A stretch of DNA of 64,000 nt, from positions 18,293,501-18,357,500 of the forward strand of contig CM020517.1 of assembly GCA_009823395.1 (NCBI GenBank), written 5' to 3'. This DNA is from Thamnaconus septentrionalis. Lineage: Eukaryota > Chordata > Actinopteri > Tetraodontiformes > Monacanthidae. The notes beneath the pieces were generated by a model. It had not been told where the DNA came from, ran no database searches, and saw nothing but the letters and a program-made list of their open reading frames with translations. Positions 51,161 to 63,872 of this stretch are shown piece by piece. Position 1 is the first letter of the stretch. Every line of letters begins with the position of its first letter. Both the position numbers and the translations under genes were made by a program.

Positions 51161-53517
51161 TCCAACCCTCCATTGGGAAATGTTCCCAGAATTTCTTGGG
51201 GCTTCTTGTGTGCATTGGGTGTATTTCATTGGTTCCCACCAAACTTGTTGACTTCCTGTGCAAACTTCTACAAACAAAAGTTAAACAAGTGGTTCAAGGG
51301 GAAGAAGAAAAATATCAGGATACTGACAAAATAATGATTTTAGAGATTTCTAAAGAAATTAAAAAAGGAAAAAATATTTCTCACTATAAATCTATTTTTA
51401 TAGGTGTTTTGGAAAACTGAACTGCATGTTTAGTAAGTTCATCTGATTCGTTTCGCCTGATGGGTCCCTTTTTTTTTTTTTTTTTTTGTTAGGTTTTGTT
51501 TTGTTTCGGTTTTATTTTGTCCTTTTATTTTGAAAGTCTGTGTAGCCCAAAACAGGGACCGGATGGAGGCCTGATGGAAGTTTGCATTGTCGACCTTCTC
51601 CAGGCCTCTCGTGTCCTCTTTTCAATCAGGAAAAACAGTCTGTAGCGTCTGTGCTTTCTGTGACCAATCAATGTATCGTCGAAACGTCAAGAAAAAAAAA
51701 AAATCAAAGGTCAAAAGTCATGAATTCTAATAAAAATGGATTTCTTTATTTTTGCGTTTAAGAACAGGAATGTGATTTGCCCCGCTCAACCTGCCAGGCT
51801 CTCGGCAGGTTGATTGTGGTTGAATGTTCAATTTAGTAATTTCTGGAGCATTTTGCTTCTCGCGCTCCTCTGGATTTTACTCTTTTCTACTTTTGATGGT
51901 TTTGCGTGAACGCGGGGGATGGGCCACAAGTAACTGGCAGAACCCCATTTGGTAAAAGGGGGTAGTGGGGGTGGGAGGGCTGGGGTGGCGGGGGTAGGGC
52001 ACATAACTCAGACAAAACCAGGAAATACACCCACATGTAACAAACCCCAAACAGCTGATCCGAGCTGTTTCAACCGTTTTTGTTTGTTTTTTTTTTCTTT
52101 TTCTTTTTTCTTTTCTGTGTTTTATGTCAAAAATGAAAAACTTGGCTGGTGATTTTGAAAAACGTGAAAATCTCTAATCACCGCTGCTGTCAATAATACA
52201 TAGTGTTTAAGAATTGCAATTATTGAAAATCACTTCATTTACCTGTGAAGAAACTGTGTCTGTGTTTTTAACTATTTCTTGTACAATTATACAGATTCTT
52301 TTATGAGGAACTTGGTGCCAAGTAGCTGAAATATGGGAGAGAGGGAATCTCTTATTATCAATGTTAACAGTGTTATAAAATTCTAAATACAACAAATTAA
52401 AATATTAAAAAAGAAGATTATGGTACTTTTTGTTTTGTTTTTTCTGTCTGTTCCTCCCCTGCTGCAGCAGAAACCACCGATGCTAACCGATGCTAACATG
52501 GAGTGCCTGGCATGTTTTCTATGATTTCTACTTTTTTGAGAACATCTCTTTGAGTTCACTGACCATGAATAATGCTGCAAGAGCCCAAGATGTACATACC
52601 TCATTCTTCTAGCGGTTGTTCCTTTCTCAGTTTGCTAGGTTTCCATCTGCTCAGAGGAGCATGTCACGCACACACGGCTGTGTTTTTGTAACCCCAGTGA
52701 CCATCTTGCAGGTGCCATATTCATAATAAATTTTTGCCCTCGAATTTTTCTACCAGATTGCATCATTTCTTCCGTTCAATACATTCAGCCATTCCACCTC
52801 CTCGCCAACATGTTATGAATACTCCTACATCCTGTTTGCTTTTTTTCTTTCTTTGTTCTAATCTTCGGTTTGCGCCGTCGATCAGCTGGCCGTAATAAGC
52901 CAGCTAGCACTGCCGACGCGTACGACAATTTTCGGTTTCAACGCCGTGTACGTCTCGGATCTTTTCACACTCTTAAATGTGCCACTAGACAACAGACACC
53001 ATGGCGTTAATGACCTCAGTCTATTTTTTCCTTGACGGATCACAACTACCAGTAACAGGATTACCCAGCTGCCCACCCTGTTAGACATCATTTGCATGAT
53101 TTGCTTCAGTGAATTTCACTTCATGATTTGATTTTATAAATTTCCTAATTTTCTCAGCTAATGTGACCTTTGCGTGTCAAGCACCGCGACACGCTGTGGT
53201 TCCACTGGCTCAGCAGCGGGAAGAGAACATGAACATGACAACTGAACTCCACCAGTCAACAGCGATCGCAGCCAGTTAGCACTGTCTGCGCTCTTGACTG
53301 CAGGCGTCTCTGTTTTTCTCACTTTCATTACCTCTCACACACTTTCTTCCTGAAACACATCTCCTCCTCCCCCCCACCCCACCCCCCACAACCCTCACCC
53401 CCTCCATGCAGTAATAAGAGAGGAGAGGTCAGTCAGTTGACCCTGTGAGGCAGAGCAGCCAACTTTAAATATTTCACACTATTTTAAATGAGTGCACATG
53501 AATCATAGATCACAAGC

Positions 53518-53518
53518 A

Positions 53519-53549
<31 letters not shown>

Positions 53550-53569
53550 CGAGAGAGAGAGAGAGAGAG
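53518..53569. repeat. (TG)n(GA)n compound microsatellite
   Basis: TG 53519-53538 joined to an interrupted GA tract to 53569. Confidence 0.93.
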
Positions 53570-53931
53570 GAGGTGCTCGAACCTGAAGCTCCTTCTAATA
53601 ACCTCTGGCTGTCCATCTCAGCAAAGAGGTCTGATGTGGAACAGCATCAGTGGTGGAGCCGAGGCCGAGGCCTAACGAACGGCCTTTCATCATCACCGTG
53701 ATGGACGGATGATGAAACAAAGCGCTAGAGATGAAAACTTGGGATTTTTTATTTTAATATTTGCTGCTGGTGTCCCTGGTTCCCAACATGAAGCACAAGT
53801 CGAATCATCGCACAAATCTGTAAAAGCATTTTAAAGACGACGCTGAAGTTGGCACCACATTCGCATTATCCCAACACTGTTCAACATATAAAATTCAGCA
53901 AATCATTACGTCTCGGTTGAGGTGGATTTTT

Positions 53932-56122
53932 GACTAAATTATGCAGTAGAAATAGACATGTGAGGTATCATTGTAAAGCCTGGGAGCTTTACTATCACAA
54001 TCAATCAGTGTCTCTCAGACAAAGCTGAAATTTCACCCCATAGACTTGCTTGGCATTAGGGTTAGGGTCAGGGTATAGGCTAAAATTAGGGTTTCGGGGT
54101 TCCTCATGTGCTAGAAGTCCCAAATTTGGCGTGGGCGCTTCTTGGGGGCTCCTGATGAAAAAGCAAGTGGCCCCATGTCTCTAGGACAAAGTTGAAATTT
54201 CACCCCATAGACTTGCATTGAATTAGGGTTAACGATAAGGCTGAAACTAGGGTTAGGGTTAGGGTTAGCTGAAACCAGGGTTAGGGTTTCGGGGTTCCTC
54301 AACTACTAGAAGCCCCAAATTTGGCGTGGGCGCTTCTTGGGGGCTCCTGATGAAAAAGCAAGTGGCCCCATGTCTCTAGGACAAAGTTGAAATTTCACCC
54401 CATAGACTTGCATTGAATTAGGGTTAACGATAAGCATGAAACTAGGGTTAGGGTTAGGGTTTGCTGAAATTAGGGTTAGGGTTTCGGGGTTCCTCAACTA
54501 CTAGAAGTCCCAAATTTGGTGTGGGCGCTTCTTGGGGGCTCCTGATGAAAAAGCAAGTGGCCCCATGTCTCTAGGACAAAGTTGAAATTTCACCCCCATA
54601 GACTTGCATTGAATTAGGGTTAACGATAAGGCTGAAACTAGGGTTAGGGTTAGGGTTAGCTGAAATTAGGGTTAGGGTTTCGGGGTTCCTCAACTACTAG
54701 AAGTCCCAAATTTGGCGTGGGCGCTTCTTGGGGGCTCCTGATGAAAAAGCAAGTGGCCCCATGTCTCTAGGACAAAGTTGAAATTTCACCCCATAGACTT
54801 GCATTGAATTAGGGTTAACGATAAGGCTGAAACTAGGGTTAGGGTTAGGGTTAGCTGAAACCAGGGTTAGGGTTTTGGGTTCCTCAACTACTAGAAGCCC
54901 CAAATTTGGCGTGGGCGCTTCTTGGGGGCTCCTGATGAAAAGCAAGTGGCCCCATGTCTCTAGGACAAAGTTGAAATTTCACCCCATAGACTTGCATTGA
55001 ATTAGGGTTAACGATAAGCATGAAACTAGGGTTAGGGGGTTAGGGTTAGGGTCGGGGCTGAAATTAGGGTTAGGGTTTGGGGTTCCTCAACTACTAGAAG
55101 TCCCAAATTTGGAATTAGGGTTAACGATAAGGCTGCTAGGGTTAGGGTTAGGGTTAGCTTAGGGGGGCTCCTGATGTCCCAAAAAGCAAGTGGCCCCATG
55201 TCTCTAGGACAAAGTTGAAATTTCACCCCATAGACTTGCATTGAATTAGGGTTAACGATAAGGCTGAAACTAGGGTTAGGGTTAGGGTTAGCTGAAATTA
55301 GGGTTAGGGTTTAGGGGTTCCTCAACTACTAGAAGTCCCAAATTTGGCGTGGGCGCTTCTTGGGGCTCCTGATGAAAAAGCAAGTGGCCCCATGTCTCTA
55401 GGACAAAGTTGAAATTTCACCCCATAGACTTGCATTGAATTAGGGTTAACGATAAGCATGAAACTAGGGTTAGGGTTGGGGGTTTAGGGTTAGGGTTTCG
55501 GGGTTCCTCAACTAGAAATTGGGGTTAGGGTTTCTAGGGGGTTCCTCAACTACTAGAAGTCCCAAATTTGGCGTGGGCGCTTCTTGGGGGGCTCCTGATG
55601 AAAAAGCAAGTGGCCCCATGTCTCTAGGACAAAGTTGAAATTTCACCCCATAGACTTGCATTGAATTAGGGTTAACGATAAGGCTGAAACTAGGGTTAGG
55701 GTTAGGGTTAGCTGAAACCAGGGTTAGGGTTTCGGGGTTCCTCAACTACTAGAAGTCCCAAATTTGGCGTGGGCGCTTCTTGGGGGCTCCTGATGAAAAA
55801 GCAAGTGGCCCCATGTCTCTAGGACAAAGTTGACCTTTGACCCTCATAGACTTGTATTGAACCAGGTTTAGCGATAAGGCTGAAATTAGGGTTAGGGTTA
55901 GGGTTATTGAGCAACATGTCGATTTCTACTCTATATTTTTTGAAATAATCCACCAGAAAAATGAAAAATATAATGTCAATGGCAAAGTTGTCAACTTTGG
56001 AGTCCCCCAAAAGGCCAAAAATGATATCCCGTGAAATATGTCAACTGATTGTGATAGTCGAGCTCCCAGGCTTTACAATGATACATGTTATACATGTCCA
56101 TTTCTACTGTATAATTTAGTCA
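53932..56122. mobile_element. inverted-repeat element carrying a ~195-bp satellite with TTAGGG-type motifs
   Basis: Outer ends at 53932-54010 and 56043-56122 are inverted copies of each other: tgactaaattatgcagtaga on the left, and the reverse complement of the right end begins tgactaaattatacagtaga. Both continue with catgt, atcattgtaaagcctgggag and actatcacaatca. Between them lie about nine copies of a ~195-bp unit, marked by ctag at 54111, 54306, 54501, 54697, 54891, 55094, 55329, 55553 and 55749, each holding short TTAGGG runs. No transposase frame. Looks like a non-autonomous DNA transposon; no clear target-site duplication seen, so the superfamily is unknown. Confidence 0.8.
54061..55905 (+). 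repeat. ~195-bp tandem satellite array with interstitial TTAGGG motifs
   Basis: Unit spacings are 195, 195, 196, 194, 203, 235, 224 and 196 bp. Each unit contains cccaaatttggcgtgggcgc, gtggccccatgtctctagga, a spacer gaattagggttaacgataag and two clusters of TTAGGG on the plus strand. Units 6-8 are rearranged with small deletions and duplications. Confidence 0.92.
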
Positions 56123-56591
56123 GGGACAAGCAGAATTTTTTTTAAAGCTGGAATCGAAACCTAAGAAGCACCGCGGCGAATGTGGTGGCAACTTCATCGT
56201 CGTCTTTCTACTGCAGACTAGTAATGGCAATTCATCCCTGCTTTGGAGAAGGACTTTTCTCGTGACTATTTTCCTTTGACTTTGTGCAGGGTCGCTCAGT
56301 AAAACCAACGCAATGCTCTGCACAGCAAATCAGACTTCTGCACGAGAGACTGCGAGCCGTCTTTCCTCAGGAAGCGTCAAGTCTGTGAAAGCAATGCACA
56401 AAGTCAAAGTGAAACAGTCCAGTACAGTAGAAACACCTGAAGATCAAACTCACTACAGTGAAATAAATACAGTGGCGGTGGCCTGGTGTGAGCTCTCTAC
56501 ACCTCACAGCAAGCATCATCTTCATGCTGATTGGCTTGTGCCTTGGGGACACGTGCAGCCACCACAAGTCATCGACCGTCTCAACACTTCA

Positions 56592-56599
56592 AAAAAAAA

Positions 56600-56634
<35 letters not shown>

Positions 56635-56636
56635 AA
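56592..56636. repeat. (AAAT)n microsatellite
   Basis: About ten AAAT units, possibly the tail of a retroposed element, although no body is recognised. Confidence 0.9.
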
Positions 56637-57012
56637 AGGTGGCAATTTCCAGAGAGAGAGAGCTGAAGAAATCAGTTTTAATAAGCACCTCAACACTGAC
56701 GGGGGAAACTACACGCAAAAGCAGCACAATTGTGAGGAATGGGTTCAGTCTACATGACATGAAATGATTCACACCGCCGTCTTCTCACTTCAATCAGAGC
56801 ACACAGCACTGGGACTCTTGGACTGGAACCTACGGCAGACATCACTGAATGAAGGCGAACGTGCTGCTGAAATAAAAACAACACATTCTTGCGGCTGACT
56901 CAGTTCATACACAGAATTCTAGAAATATTGAATTCTACAACCATGACGTCACTTCATCAAACAAACAAAGCATAGTCGTGAAAACACTGCCCTGGCTTTC
57001 TGTATTGTAGCT

Positions 57013-57060
<48 letters not shown>
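57013..57060. repeat. CA microsatellite
   Basis: 24 CA units. Confidence 0.95.
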
Positions 57061-57061
<1 letters not shown>

Positions 57062-57500
57062 CACACCAGCAGCTCCAGCCTGCACGATCCTTACCAGTTA
57101 AACGACGCCAGCTTTTAAAACTACTGAGCTGTTTTGTCTCTTGTGTTGCTCTGCAGTGTTGTCCTGCACTTATCCGCATGTTGCGTCCAACTTTGGCCCG
57201 GCGTTCATCAGTGGCTGAGTGATTCGGTGTCACTTTCTAAAGTGGAGCTGCAGCGACATCAACTGGACACTTACTGAAACTGCAACAAAACGAAACCTGA
57301 TTGGAAAATCTTTTTTTTTTTCTTTTCTATTGAATCGTTTGCGAGTGAGATTGAGAATGTATAGCGTTCGCACTGCATGAGCTTGGCAACAATCAAACAC
57401 TGCATGCTTCTGTATGACGCACTTCAGCATTGAAGAGGTAAACCCTCATCATTAGCAGACTGAAAACGTTGGTTTGGTCTTCAGTGATAGATTGACTTTT

Positions 57501-57652
57501 ATTTTCTTTTGTTCAGAGAAGCAGCAGCAGGTCGCAGACATCACTGCACAAGCAGGTCGCAGACATCACTGCACAAGCAGGTCGCAGACATCACTGCACA
57601 AGCAGGTCACGTCTTTGCATCTTTATTTGTCTGAACAAAAGAAAAGAAAATT
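57501..57652. repeat. 25-bp minisatellite inside a 17-bp inverted repeat
   Basis: Three exact copies of a 25-bp unit (gcaggtcgcagacatcactg cacaa) at 57527-57601, bracketed by attttcttttgttcaga (57501-57517) and a reverse-complement copy at about 57632-57651. Confidence 0.85.
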
Positions 57653-58120
57653 CCAAAAAATTCAATTGGCAGATTTTGAAAAATCAATTCAAATTTGATT
57701 CATGAGCTGAAAAATGATCAAGAGGAGAGCAGTGCTCTGGTATTGTTGGAGTTTTCACTTTTCTTCATCAGATTCAACACCAAAATGTCAAGCTGATCAA
57801 TTTCCACAGAGGGAAATGCAGAACGCTGAGCTCTCAACAAAGCCTGGGCCAAAGCGGTGGGACGAGGGCGCGAGCAGAAACATCTGAGCTGTGACTCCAA
57901 CCTTCACTCCACTGATGCTTCACTCAGCAGCGGCAGTTCAGTGGTTGGAAAAACACCACTGAAGCTGCGCAGTGGCAACATCAACAGCAGGGACAGCAGT
58001 GAGAAACTGCAGGAGTCGTCCTTTAGGCCAAAGCTTCATTTATTCACTGCTACACAAACAAAACATGCATGTGAGGTCAATTGAATATTCTAAATTGTCA
58101 TATTTACAAAGTTGTCTTAT

Positions 58121-58252
58121 GTGGCCCTGCGATGAACTGGCGACTTGTCCAGGGTGTCACCCTGCCGCGCCCTAAGACAGCTGGGATAGGCTCCAGCAGA
58201 CCCCGTGACCCTGAATTGGAATAAGCGGGTATAGAAGATGAATGAATGAATG
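58121..58252 (+). mobile_element. LINE L2-type (Maui-like) 3' tail
   Basis: gcgatgaactggcgacttgt, caccctgccgcgccctaaga, agctgggataggctccagca and ccctgaattggaataagcgg followed by a gaat-type tail match the conserved 3' end of fish L2 elements. 5'-truncated; no reverse-transcriptase frame. Confidence 0.85.
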
Positions 58253-58667
58253 TCAACAACATTTCTCAACGTGTCCAGTTTGAACTTTTCAGGGTTTTTT
58301 TTCCCTTAAAGCTTTCAACAAAAAAAAATCACAATAGTTTCTTCCAGACAGAAGGACCGGAGATGGAAGAACAAACTCGCTCTCTCCTTGTTGCTAGTTC
58401 ACAATTGCAATTTTTTGTTTGTTTGTTCTTGGTTCATCAGCCAATCCTACAGCTGCAGTGCATGAAACAAGGCTTGTTTTCTTGAACCCGCAGTCAGACA
58501 AACCTGTTCAACGCAGTGAAACTGACTCCAGCACTGTAGGGACGAGCCAATCAGAACCATCACAACCATGACAACCATCAAATATGAAATCAAGACGCTG
58601 CAAAGACTGAGAAGATGATACACTGTGGATATGATGTTGTCTTTAAATGCATGCCAGCTTTTGAGGT

Positions 58668-58673
58668 TTTATT
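58668..58673 (-). promoter_or_regulatory. candidate egln3 polyadenylation signal
   Basis: TTTATT on the plus strand gives AATAAA on the minus strand, about 670 bp after the egln3 stop. Another lies near 58036-58041. Motif match only. Confidence 0.25.
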
Positions 58674-58844
58674 ATCTTAAGTTAAGGCTGCGTGAAGCAG
58701 GTCAAGCATCCATCATCCATCATCCATCCATCATCCATCCATCTTCTCTGCCTGCTTCTCCTGCACTGCAGGACCAGGCAGGTGGAGCAACAATTAGTCA
58801 TTTCCACTCTTCCAATGATGGCAGGCGGTTGCCAGTTGTGTTTC

Positions 58845-58980
58845 CCTCAGGGCTCAGGGCTCTGGACTCAGGGCTCTGGACTCAGGGCTCTGGACTCAGG
58901 GCTCTGGACTCAGGGCTCTGGGCTCTGAACTCTGAACTCTGAACTCTGAACTCTGAACTCTGAACTCTGAACTCTGGGCT
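58845..58980 (+). repeat. 7/14-bp minisatellite
   Basis: ctctggactcaggg repeated, then ctctgaa repeated seven times. The 14-mer and 7-mer share the ctctg core. Confidence 0.95.
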
Positions 58981-59340
58981 CCTGAGGTGTTTCTGCAACT
59001 TCACTCGCACAGTTTTGCAAAAATGACACATTTGCAGACACAACGGTTGGTAGATGTTGACTTGTAAACGGCTCCACAGTTCTTTCCTGTGCTCTGTGAA
59101 CCTGGAGCTCCTCCTCCAGGTGGACGCGCTGCGTTGAAAGGTGCGGTCCGCTGCATAGCGTGGCTGCGTCAGCAGAGGGGGGGTGCACAGGCGGCAGAGG
59201 AAGCAGCAGCTGGCATCAGCGCAGCTCGTTGGCTCAACATCCTGGAGCGCAGAGGCACTGACAGTTCTTCTCTTCTTCTCACTGGGAAGGGGCTCTGCAG
59301 ATCCACATAGCGAACAGCAGGTGGCAGCATTTCCTGGGGA

Positions 59341-60820
<1,480 letters not shown>

Positions 60821-60840
60821 TCAGGGAGAGAAGAGCACAG

Positions 60841-60877
60841 CGAGGCGAGGCGAGGCGAGGCGAGGCGAGGCGAGGCG
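60841..60877 (+). repeat. (CGAGG)n pentamer repeat
   Basis: Seven to eight copies. Confidence 0.95.
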
Positions 60878-60927
60878 GGAGGTACAGCACGCACGTACGC
60901 ACACGCAACCCGACACAACAAAACACT

Positions 60928-61378
60928 GGCCGGGTTTCCATGACTCCTAGAATTGGTGATGGAAGCAGCTCGGAAAACTTCTCCAATACCGGCTGAAAGG
61001 TTCTGATGCTCCCATCAGGTGGGTTTTCATACAGAGGGATATCACTGAAGTGTCATGGAAAGACTTTTTTTGGCATTGACCTGTCAGACGTACGGGGGTC
61101 ACGTGACCAGTTCACCGACCAGTGGAAATGGCGCGTTGTGATTGGACGGAGGAGGAGGAGACGGAGTATTTTTTCCAAGTCATCAAAGAGAAAAATAGAA
61201 GAACCATTCTGGACAGCAAACAACAGCAAATTAAATTCTCGTAAAATCTCGCGGGACGAGATTTTACGAGAATTACGTTTTTTGCGCTTTACAATATTTT
61301 ACAAATTGAAATTGGACTTTGTGGAAATTTTTAGAAATGTTGCTTTTATTTTGCAACAAACTGTCATGGAAACGCAGC
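60928..61378 (+). mobile_element. Harbinger-like non-autonomous element, second copy
   Basis: Shares with 29339-29846 the segments ggtgatggaagcagctc, ggtcacgtgaccag, gtcatcaaagagaaaaat and the end tgtcatggaaacgc. Codes for DWTEEEETEYFFQVIKEKN from an ATG near 61129. Flanked by act on both sides. Lies in egln3 intron 1. Confidence 0.55.
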
Positions 61379-61395
61379 GACTGACTCCAGCAGTC

Positions 61396-61450
61396 CACTG
61401 GAGGATCACTGGAGGATCACTGGAGGATCACTGGAGGATCACTGGAGGAT
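61396..61450 (+). repeat. cactggaggat x5
   Basis: Five exact copies of an 11-bp unit just outside the Harbinger-like element ending at 61378. Confidence 0.95.
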
Positions 61451-61739
61451 CACTGCATCACCTGCTGCCAGTGATGCAACTCCACCGAATGCAGAAGTCA
61501 GTGGCCAAGAAAACAACAAAAGCTGATTGCACCAGTGTGGTTTCAGTGTCGTCACACTCAACACTTTCCTTCCCATAAATAACAAGATTCTATTAATTCA
61601 TACAGAAGCTCCTCTACATTCCAGACATTCCACACCAGCAAAAGAGAGGGAAAAAAGCTTCTGTCAATCTGAAGAAACTTTCAAAATAAAAGTTCAAATG
61701 AAGATCTGGTGTTGACAAACGTGATTACAGCAGTGGCTT

Positions 61740-61741
<2 letters not shown>

Positions 61742-61786
<45 letters not shown>

Positions 61787-61888
61787 TTGGTTGCACAAGT
61801 ATGTGTGTGTTCATTAACCAGTACATCTCGTGGACATGAGGGGTGTGTTTATGGTTGTGTGCTGACAGTTTCAGCTGCACGTACACAG

Positions 61889-61940
<52 letters not shown>
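61742..61940. repeat. TG microsatellites
   Basis: TG tracts at 61742-61780 and 61891-61940 (25 units). Confidence 0.95.
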
Positions 61941-61942
<2 letters not shown>

Positions 61943-63197
61943 GCTTTTTTCATGCCGACTCGTTGGCTGTATCGTTGAGCTACGCTAAGCGGCGGTCGAG
62001 TCACAAGGCGGCGTTCAAACTTTTTTGTCTTCGGCGACACCAGCGACCTCCTGGCAACATTGTTTCCACTCCTGCAGGAGAGGAAATGATGAAAGCCAAA
62101 CATGACAGATCCTCTATTAATCTGTTGTGATATTTAATGGGCCTATTGTGAGCGGAGTTCAGCGACTGCTTGGATAACAAACCTGAACAGGACCTCCAGG
62201 GTCCAGGGTTTATTTCTGTCTCACTTCCACAGACATGACGGGGCTTCCCAGCAGCGCTGCGACCTCCTGACCCCGGAAGGAAGCGGCCGATGAACCGCCA
62301 GCAGCAGACCATCATCAAACGGCAAGCTCTGCCGCTGCGCTGTGCTTTTACTGCAGCGGGTCAAACTCAAAATCACTGTGGGGCTGAAATGTAAATGTTT
62401 GATGAAGTCTCTGGCCAACAGCGAAATCGATTGAAAGAAAATCTCCCTCCAGATTGAACAGAGAAGCTTTAATACGGAAGCCAAGCTAGTTTTGGCTTCC
62501 GGTCATGGCCAGAATGTCACCAAGAATATAATAAAAGCACTCAAGAGGAAGCTCCTGAAACGACCCGTGTGGCTCACACTCTCAAGATCTACCTCTGACA
62601 ATAAAACCTGTCAGCCATCATGGACATTCAGAGACACTTCTGCTCGTCATTATGGCCAGACAGGACAACACTGCGCTGACGCTGCACCTCTGGACACTCT
62701 GACTGCGCCATGGACAGAGAGAGCAGCCAGCAAGAGTCAGTCAGCAAGAGTCATGCAGTCAACTCCACTATGACCAGTTTGAATGAAACAATCAACTGGA
62801 ATGGTCTGCGATGATGATGATGAGGATGGAGAGAATTCCCAGTGTGCAAACCTCAGTGAGACTCACTGACGCTGGGCTGCTGTGAACTGGGAACCCTGAG
62901 GCTCTGTTCACTCTTTCATGCTTTAACGCAACACAACTCAGTGTGATGATAATACAAAGCTTTGTTTTGGAAATGTTTTAAAAAAAAAAAAAATTGGGGG
63001 GGATTTTTAAAGCATCAACTTGTGCTGCAACACCTGACATTCGTTCCCTAAAATCACATTCAGTTAGACACTGGAGGTCACGGCTGTCAAATCCATCCCA
63101 TAATATGCTCAGCACATCCTGACTGGCGTTCCTGCACTAGCGATGTTCTCACAGCAGCACTGCACTACTGGAGGACTGCTGAAGCTGCTGAGAGTGG

Positions 63198-63202
<5 letters not shown>

Positions 63203-63232
<30 letters not shown>

Positions 63233-63309
63233 CGAGATGAACTCCTCCCCTTCCAAAGAAAACAGCGCAGTGTTTACTTGGCTCGCAAAGGCATGCACAC
63301 ACACACACA

Positions 63310-63340
<31 letters not shown>
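63203..63340. repeat. TG then CA tracts
   Basis: TG at 63203-63230 and CA at 63297-63340; complementary, 70 bp apart. Confidence 0.93.
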
Positions 63341-63872
63341 CATCATCAGTGACAAGGTGAAACGGAGCCACGGGGGGGAGAGAGGGGGGTGAGGGGGAGT
63401 AACCGTTTTCAATTCAGCTTTATCTTATCTGGCTGTGGAGAGAATGAAGGAGGGAGGAGGAGGAGGGGGGGGAGGGGGGAGGAAGAGAGGTCTGGCAACT
63501 TTCCAGCCTGCTGACTGGTTAATGGCAGCGCTACGTGCGGAGCGTGAGGCTGCAGCCAGCGCCGCTCCGCTCCGATGAGCTGCTTTTTCACGTATCCATA
63601 TGGAGGAATATCAACAACCATTCTGGAGAGCAAACCACACGTAAACAAACAAAAGCAAAACGCAATTCTGGTCAAATCTTTTACGAGAGGCCATGACGTC
63701 TGGAATGATTTGAAAGCAGTGAGGAACTGAGGGATGCAACCACAGCGATATCACTACTGAGTATCGGCAGCGATACTGGGACTGAGGGCTCCATTCACAC
63801 TCCTAACCCGATACCACTCATATCAGTTTGAACATATTCACTATTTACGTATTTACTTACTAAACGTATACA

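Larger units (their letters stand above)
51161..59340. other. npas3-egln3 intergenic region (including likely 3' UTR ends)
   Basis: No gene recognised. Contents: T-rich DNA to 53400, TG/GA tract (53518-53569), the satellite-bearing inverted-repeat element (53932-56122), (AAAT)n (56592-56636), CA tract (57013-57060), a 25-bp minisatellite in a hairpin (57501-57652), an L2-type LINE tail (58121-58252) and a 7/14-bp minisatellite (58845-58980). Confidence 0.7.

Noticed and set aside
52882..53097. Minus-strand frame with RSETYTALKPKIVVRVGSAS
   Set aside because: Looks protein-like but short, without a start, splice context or family I recognise; possibly a transposon scrap.
54111..55745. Recurring minus-strand frame RNPETLTLVSANPNPNPSF
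   Set aside because: Repeats once per satellite unit and comes from TTAGGG-type sequence; not a gene family.
54061..55905. CRISPR-like array
   Set aside because: Whole ~195-bp units are repeated with no short repeats around unique spacers, and the genome is a vertebrate.
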